Assembly: GCF_020921035.1 (NCBI RefSeq)
Contig: NC_063152.1
Coordinates: 1,928,001 to 1,992,000 of the forward strand
Reading direction: 5' to 3'
DNA length: 64,000 nucleotides
Source: Rhodamnia argentea
Taxonomy: Eukaryota; Streptophyta; Magnoliopsida; Myrtales; Myrtaceae
In this document: positions 59,537 to 64,000 of the stretch, piece by piece
How positions within the stretch are numbered: the first letter of the stretch is position 1
Layout: each line of letters starts with the position of its first letter
Notes under the pieces: generated by a model
The model's input: the letters and a program-made list of their open reading frames with translations, nothing else
What the model was told of the DNA's origin: nothing
Databases searched by the model: none
Position numbers and translations under genes: made by a program

Positions 59537-60789
59537 AGGGGTGTTAAAATCAAACTGAAAAACTGAACCGCGAACCGAACTAAGTTAAAAATTTGTGCAT
59601 TTGAGTTCAGTTCAGTAAGTTAAAAAAATTAAAAGAAAGTTTTTATCCCTTCAGGTAATTAAACAATAATCATTCTTTTGTTTTTGTTCGGTTTGATTCG
59701 ATTCGGTTGATCAAATGTAGGGGTGATCGGTTCCCGGTCCGGTCTAATTCTCCTCAAGAACCGAGAACCGGACCGATGGTCCCGGTTCTCAATTTTTTGG
59801 AATCGGGAATCGGACCACGGGTCCGGTTCGGTTCTCGGGCGGTTCCATTGGACCGGAGACATGCAAAAAAAAAAAAAAATGCACCATTCCCGCATGCAGC
59901 ACACGAGCTTTGCCGGCTATTTGGACGAGTACACTTTGTATGAATGGTTTAGTTCCTGCTGGACTCTTTGTAAGTATTATTTGCAGGATAAGTTGATGTT
60001 CTCTATCCTTTACAGCAGCTTCATTAAGTGGGTCGTCTGAAGCTTTTGATTGACAAATGGAAGCATCCATCATGCTTTACCATGACTGATTGTGGAGAGA
60101 TGAGTTACTTCATTGTTGGCGTACACAGAGATTTGTTTGAATTAGATTTTGTTCATGTGTGATACGAGAATCCCTTGCTACTCCATAGGATTATTCTTTC
60201 AGTTGTCTTAGTGCCTCAAACATAGCACAAGGTTGTGAAATCTGCTGCAGACCATCTTCATTATGTTTGCTTTGCGTTTTATTGGTTTGTTTATTTCCCA
60301 AACCTTCTTTGTCTGGGGTCCAAAGGTCAGCTTCAAGTTTTCCCTTGATGATATACACCGAACTTAAACTAAAAAAATTCAATCGGTCCGGTCCGGTCCT
60401 AGAGGATCCTAGAACCGGGAACTGGACCGCTCCCTCTAGAACCGGGAACCGGACCACCGGTCGCGGTCCGATTCGGGCGGTCCCGATCCGATTTGGGCAA
60501 TCCTGGTCCGGGTGGTCCGATTTGCTCACCCCTAATCAAATGCATTAAAAATTCTCAAAATAACCATCTTTTTATTTTATTTATTTTTTCTTTTTTAGGG
60601 CAAACTGGCAAAGGGCCCAACCCTCAGCCAATGTCGGCTCCACCGGATTTGAACCAAAAAAGAAAAAAAAAAGAGAAAGAAAAAATCAAAATCAAATTGA
60701 ACCGTGGTTCAATTTGAGTTTATCTCTTAATATTTTAGGTTGGTTTAATTTTAAAAAAATCAAATTGAACTGAACCATTAACACTCTTT
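59537..60789. mobile_element. Inverted-repeat element, GGGGTGTT termini, inserted into segment T
   Basis: Starts AGGGGTGTTAAAATCAAACTG. The right end, reverse complemented, starts AAAGAGTGTTAATGGTTCAG. The flanks CTTTTCATT (59528-59536) and CTTTTCACC (60790-60798) share 7 of 9 bases, and copy 1 of segment T shows the uninterrupted site CTTTTCACTAG near 57100. Same family as 55140-56256. A hAT-like element has inserted inside it. Confidence 0.75.
59718..60534. mobile_element. Nested non-autonomous hAT-like element, 817 bp
   Basis: Begins TAGGGGTGATCGG and ends GCTCACCCCTA, flanked by identical 8-bp copies ATCAAATG (59710-59717 and 60535-60542). The 8-bp duplication and TAGGGG termini are those of the hAT superfamily. 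Subterminal regions are rich in GGTTCCCGGTCC/GGACCGG phrases in both orientations. No transposase is present. Confidence 0.85.
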
Positions 60790-62055
60790 CTTTTCACCAT
60801 GACTAGGAGGCGGCCCATCAGCATATAGGATTTCACTCTATTGGGGCTGTCTTCTGTGACTTCAGCAGACAGTGTTTCGTGGGCCTAAAATCCATGAAGG
60901 GTACGAACTTGAAGCTTTGATTGGGGCAGCCATTTGACCAATCCAGCCTCGTCAATGGATATCATTTTGGGTGTTGAATCCTACACCGATGGCTTGTGAT
61001 AGCAAGCAATGGCAAATATAAGCCCGCCATGGGAAGACCATTTACATTAGCAAGGAGCTTTATGTCTTCATGCTGTTTCAAAATCATATGAATCCAATCC
61101 AAACGCGGCCTATGCAAGGACTCGACGCACAATCACAACAAAAGAAATCGTGAAAGCGAGAAACAAAGTTTTATCCTGATTTGCCTTAAACTAAGGCTAC
61201 CTCCAATGGAGGATTACATTATAATTAGACTTCTTTGTAGCTATTTATGAACCCAAACCCAAGCTACCAATGAAAAAAATATGGGCTCAAACTATAAAAG
61301 TCATTGATGTTCAAGGGCGCTGCCCGATGAACCCATGTGCTTTCCCGTCGATGGGGAGTATGAACTATGCCCTAACAAGCTACCAATCATGCTTAGATTT
61401 AACCCATCTACACGTAATTTGAATTATCAAGAAGACTATGTCAAGACAATGAGTCCTTTGTTCCACATCGAACCGTGTCATCCGTCTTACGCTCTATGTC
61501 AAGACAATGAGTCCTTTGTTCCACATCGAACCGCGTCGTCCGTCTTACGCTCTTACTCTTCTCACAAATCTCCACGCACGAACGATCGCTAACTTTGATC
61601 GAGAAAGGTCGTCCAAAAAGTCTTGATTGACCGAGTAAAACTTGGCAAAGACTGGTCGACGTCAACTTGTCATGAAGCACCGTGTGGTTCAGAACCCTTC
61701 CCACACGCCCTGAGTCTTTGCCGCCGCCAACACGCACGGCGAAGACCGACTCCTTTGGAGTCTCGCCTTTGTACAGCATTTCCAAGTCAACTCAATAAAT
61801 GACTTAAACCCTACCTTGAAAGAGAGGGTTGACTTGACTTCTAGCTGCCCTGCAATGGCCTTCCCAAATCAGATTCCAAGTGGGTGCGATCTGTTTGCAC
61901 TGAAAGTGCACTCTCAACCTGAAAATATCCCCTCCATATCATGCTGCTATTTTGGTTCACCCTTTCTCAATCTCACGTGTAATTTGGGTTAGGAAGTGTA
62001 AATTGATTAGGTTTGAAGAGGTGGGCGGAGCGGGAAAAGTATAAAAAAAAAAAAT
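60790..62055. repeat. Segment T, copy 2, right part
   Basis: Continues the match to copy 1 (about 57095-58468), including GACTAGGAGG, the CACTCTCAACCTGAAAATATC block and the end at GAGCGGGAAAAGTATAAA. It lacks the first 95-bp tandem unit of copy 1 and is otherwise colinear. Confidence 0.85.
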
Positions 62056-62260
62056 GAAGTCATAAATCTATTTCATTGGTGTCAATTCGGTCCTAAACCT
62101 TTCAACCGAACCGATTTAGTCTACCCAACAAATTTAGGCAGGAAATCGCTGACGAAAATGCCGGTTGTCTCTCGTGGCACGGCCGGCATTGACGTGTATA
62201 ATTTTTAAAATATTTTTTTTTCTTTTCAATGAAATAAGTTTAGGATTTTTTTTTTTTTTT
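62032..62260. mobile_element. Partial MULE-like element
   Basis: From GGGAAAAGTATAAAAAAAAA at 62032 the sequence follows the left arm of the 43555/46750 family (AAATCTATTTCATTGGTGTC, then TCGGTCCTAAACCTTTCAAC, then a CCGGCATTGACGTG core). A short inverse piece, AATAAGTTTAGGATTTTT, lies at about 62233. In copy 1 of the duplication only the first 25 bases are present. Confidence 0.5.
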
Positions 62261-64000
62261 GTGGGTGGAGCAATGTGAGCGGTCCATGGGGGTTGGAGTT
62301 GTCATGAGCGCGCCCTTTCACTTTGCTTTCAACCAAGTGGGAGTCGTCTTCGAAACTTCCGTGACGCGATGTTGAACGATAAGGCGTGAATCCATCCCCC
62401 TGGTGCTACTGCTACGAACTTGCTTCGCTTGGACTAATCTTTCCCCCGGGCAGGATCGGAGAAAACTGGGGAAGAGGGAAGGACCAACGTCAGCCTTAGC
62501 CTTAGCCTTTGATTGATCAGCAATTCTAGATGGGGCTGGCGTGAATCTTATGAACCGGGGAAAAGGGAGGGCGGGATAAAGCAAGGCGAAAGCCAAGTGG
62601 GACGACTTCGTGACCGAAAATCCTAAAATTTATTACGGAATTGCAACCGAGTTTCGAAAATTTTCAATAAGTGCAATCAAAATCCTAAAATTCGTCAAGT
62701 TGATGTCTTGTTAGCATTTTCCGTTTGTTAAATTTGGATGAAGTTAATGGAATGACTTTGATTGTAATTTCATGATAATTTTTAGGACTTAATTGTGTTT
62801 TTCAAAAGTTTTAGGGCTCAATTATAATTTCGTGATAAGTTTTAGTATTTTCGGTTCAGTTACGGTTAGTTTTAATATGTAAAGATAAGCCAAAATGAAA
62901 AGGTAGTTTGGTCTTTCTTTTTACAAAGAATACAAGCCCAGCGATTTTTTTACCACGTAAACTCTAACTCTCTCTCTCTCTCTCTTCTTGAAGAATCTAG
63001 TGTTTTTTTTTTTTAAGTGTTGTCAACATTCTACCATGCATGGAATCCACCCCCCGTTTTCCTTCTTGGATGAAGTTTTTCCTATCGGAAATATTTTCAA
63101 AAAATCTTAAACTTATCGCATTTTTTGACAAAATAGTTTGGTAAATTTGTCTCTAAACATTTTATTTTTTGCAAAAATTAATTTATAGTAAATCTTTGGA
63201 TACTTTGCTTTTCAATTGAATCCATTTAGAATCTAGATTTTTTTTCTTTTTTTCTACCATGCATGAATCCACAGCGTTTTCCTTCTTACAAATTTTCCTA
63301 TGGAAATTTTTTCAAAAATTTAACCCTTGCTATGGACATTTTAATTTTGTCAATTGAACTTTAAATTTCTAGATACTTTGCCAATTGAATCCATTCGGAT
63401 AATTTTTTTCGAAAATAGTCGACGTGAACGTGGATGTCGGATGTCCCACAACCGGCGGTAATGTAGACAATTTTTATAATTTTTTTTTTAAATTCAAGTT
63501 TTTCTTCTTCTTTTTACTTTTTTTTTTCTTTCGGGGTGATTGGCCGACCCTCGTTCAGTGGCCGAGATCTGCGAAGGGGGATCTTCGAAGTACCAAATTA
63601 CGAAGAAAACTCAATAAAATGGAAGGGGGGATCTTCGAATTGCCGAGAGGGGTTTATCGTTCAATCCAAAAGCAGTAAATCCTATCGCGGATCCCACGCT
63701 AATTGCAAGATTGATTTCATTTTTTTTTTTAACGTTTTCCGTAATATGAAGGAACTCCATTTATGTTACGACACTTTATGCTACCGGCAGAATAACCCAA
63801 AGTAGCAGTCAGAGATAGGGAATAGGTTGATTTTTCTTTTTTATAAATAAAGCAGAGACTAATTTTTGTAGGATAAATTAATATTTCCACGCGTAAAATG
63901 GGCTAGCAATAAAGGGCACGATGACAACACCTTATATAATTTCTTTCTCGGAGCAGAAATCTGTTTGGTTACGCAACTTCATTTTTCTACTTCTAGGGCA
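62261..64000. other. Terminal intergenic region
   Basis: No gene that I can support. A minus-strand open frame at 62596-62318 is GC-richer than its surroundings and could be a captured exon, but it matches no family I know. Bases 62940-63010 have CT and T runs. Bases 63085-63480 again show phrases of the MULE-like arms ('TCTTAAACTTATCGCATTT', 'GGCGGTAATGTAGACAATTT') with a small GC-rich core at about 63536-63580, so another degenerate element may lie here. Confidence 0.4.

Noticed and set aside
62318-62596. Minus-strand 92-codon frame that could be a first exon with a transit peptide
   Set aside because: No downstream exon or family match was found. It is noted only as a possible captured fragment.

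Overview
The window is nuclear DNA from a flowering plant, most likely a woody eudicot. It holds spliced genes with GT-AG introns, plant-only gene families, AT-rich spacers full of MITE-like elements and an LTR retrotransposon. A Myrtales-type genome such as Eucalyptus is my impression only; no marker in the window proves it.

Nine gene models are supported. In order they are: an uncharacterised single-exon plant protein (1584-2714, +); a GT92 pectic galactan synthase, GALS type (8778-6166, -), whose first exon carries one extra base in a G8 run; a DNA-3-methyladenine glycosylase I of the plant TAG family (16450-14859, -, 5 exons); a large RING E3 ligase-like protein of about 1054 residues (24610-20127, -, 7 exons); a conserved 81-residue protein (26835-27924, +, 3 exons); a CLE41/44-type precursor ending in the TDIF dodecapeptide (30558-30905, +); an R2R3-MYB factor (41289-40104, -) whose single intron appears to be GC-AG; a thylakoid-lumen FKBP13-type immunophilin (50800-51789, +, 5 exons); and a small basic LLP/DUF2423-type protein (52832-54290, +, 2 exons). 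They do not form an operon-like unit. GALS, TDIF and the MYB are each linked to vascular or cell-wall biology elsewhere, but their proximity may be chance.

The space between genes is layered with transposons. The best structured locus is 32.45-38.53 kb. There, long imperfect terminal inverted repeats (about 200 bp) enclose a fragment of a plant gene, as in a Pack-MULE. That fragment is split by a 5198-bp LTR retrotransposon with 1.84-kb LTRs, a perfect 5-bp target duplication, a tRNA-iMet-type primer site, a polypurine tract and only 1.5 kb of apparently non-coding interior (LARD-like). Removing the insertion and one target duplication restores the reading frame of the fragment.

The second structured locus is 54.4-62.1 kb, a diverged tandem duplication downstream of the LLP gene. 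Each copy later gained its own insertions. In the second copy a 1.25-kb inverted-repeat element holds a nested 817-bp hAT-like element with an 8-bp target duplication, and the first copy keeps the empty site. Other MULE- or MITE-like elements lie at 3.0, 4.8, 10.2, 12.2, 38.5, 43.6, 46.7, 55.1, 58.8 and 62.0 kb, and a solo LTR at 25.67 kb. I saw no convincing tRNA, rRNA, CRISPR array or bacterial-type feature.
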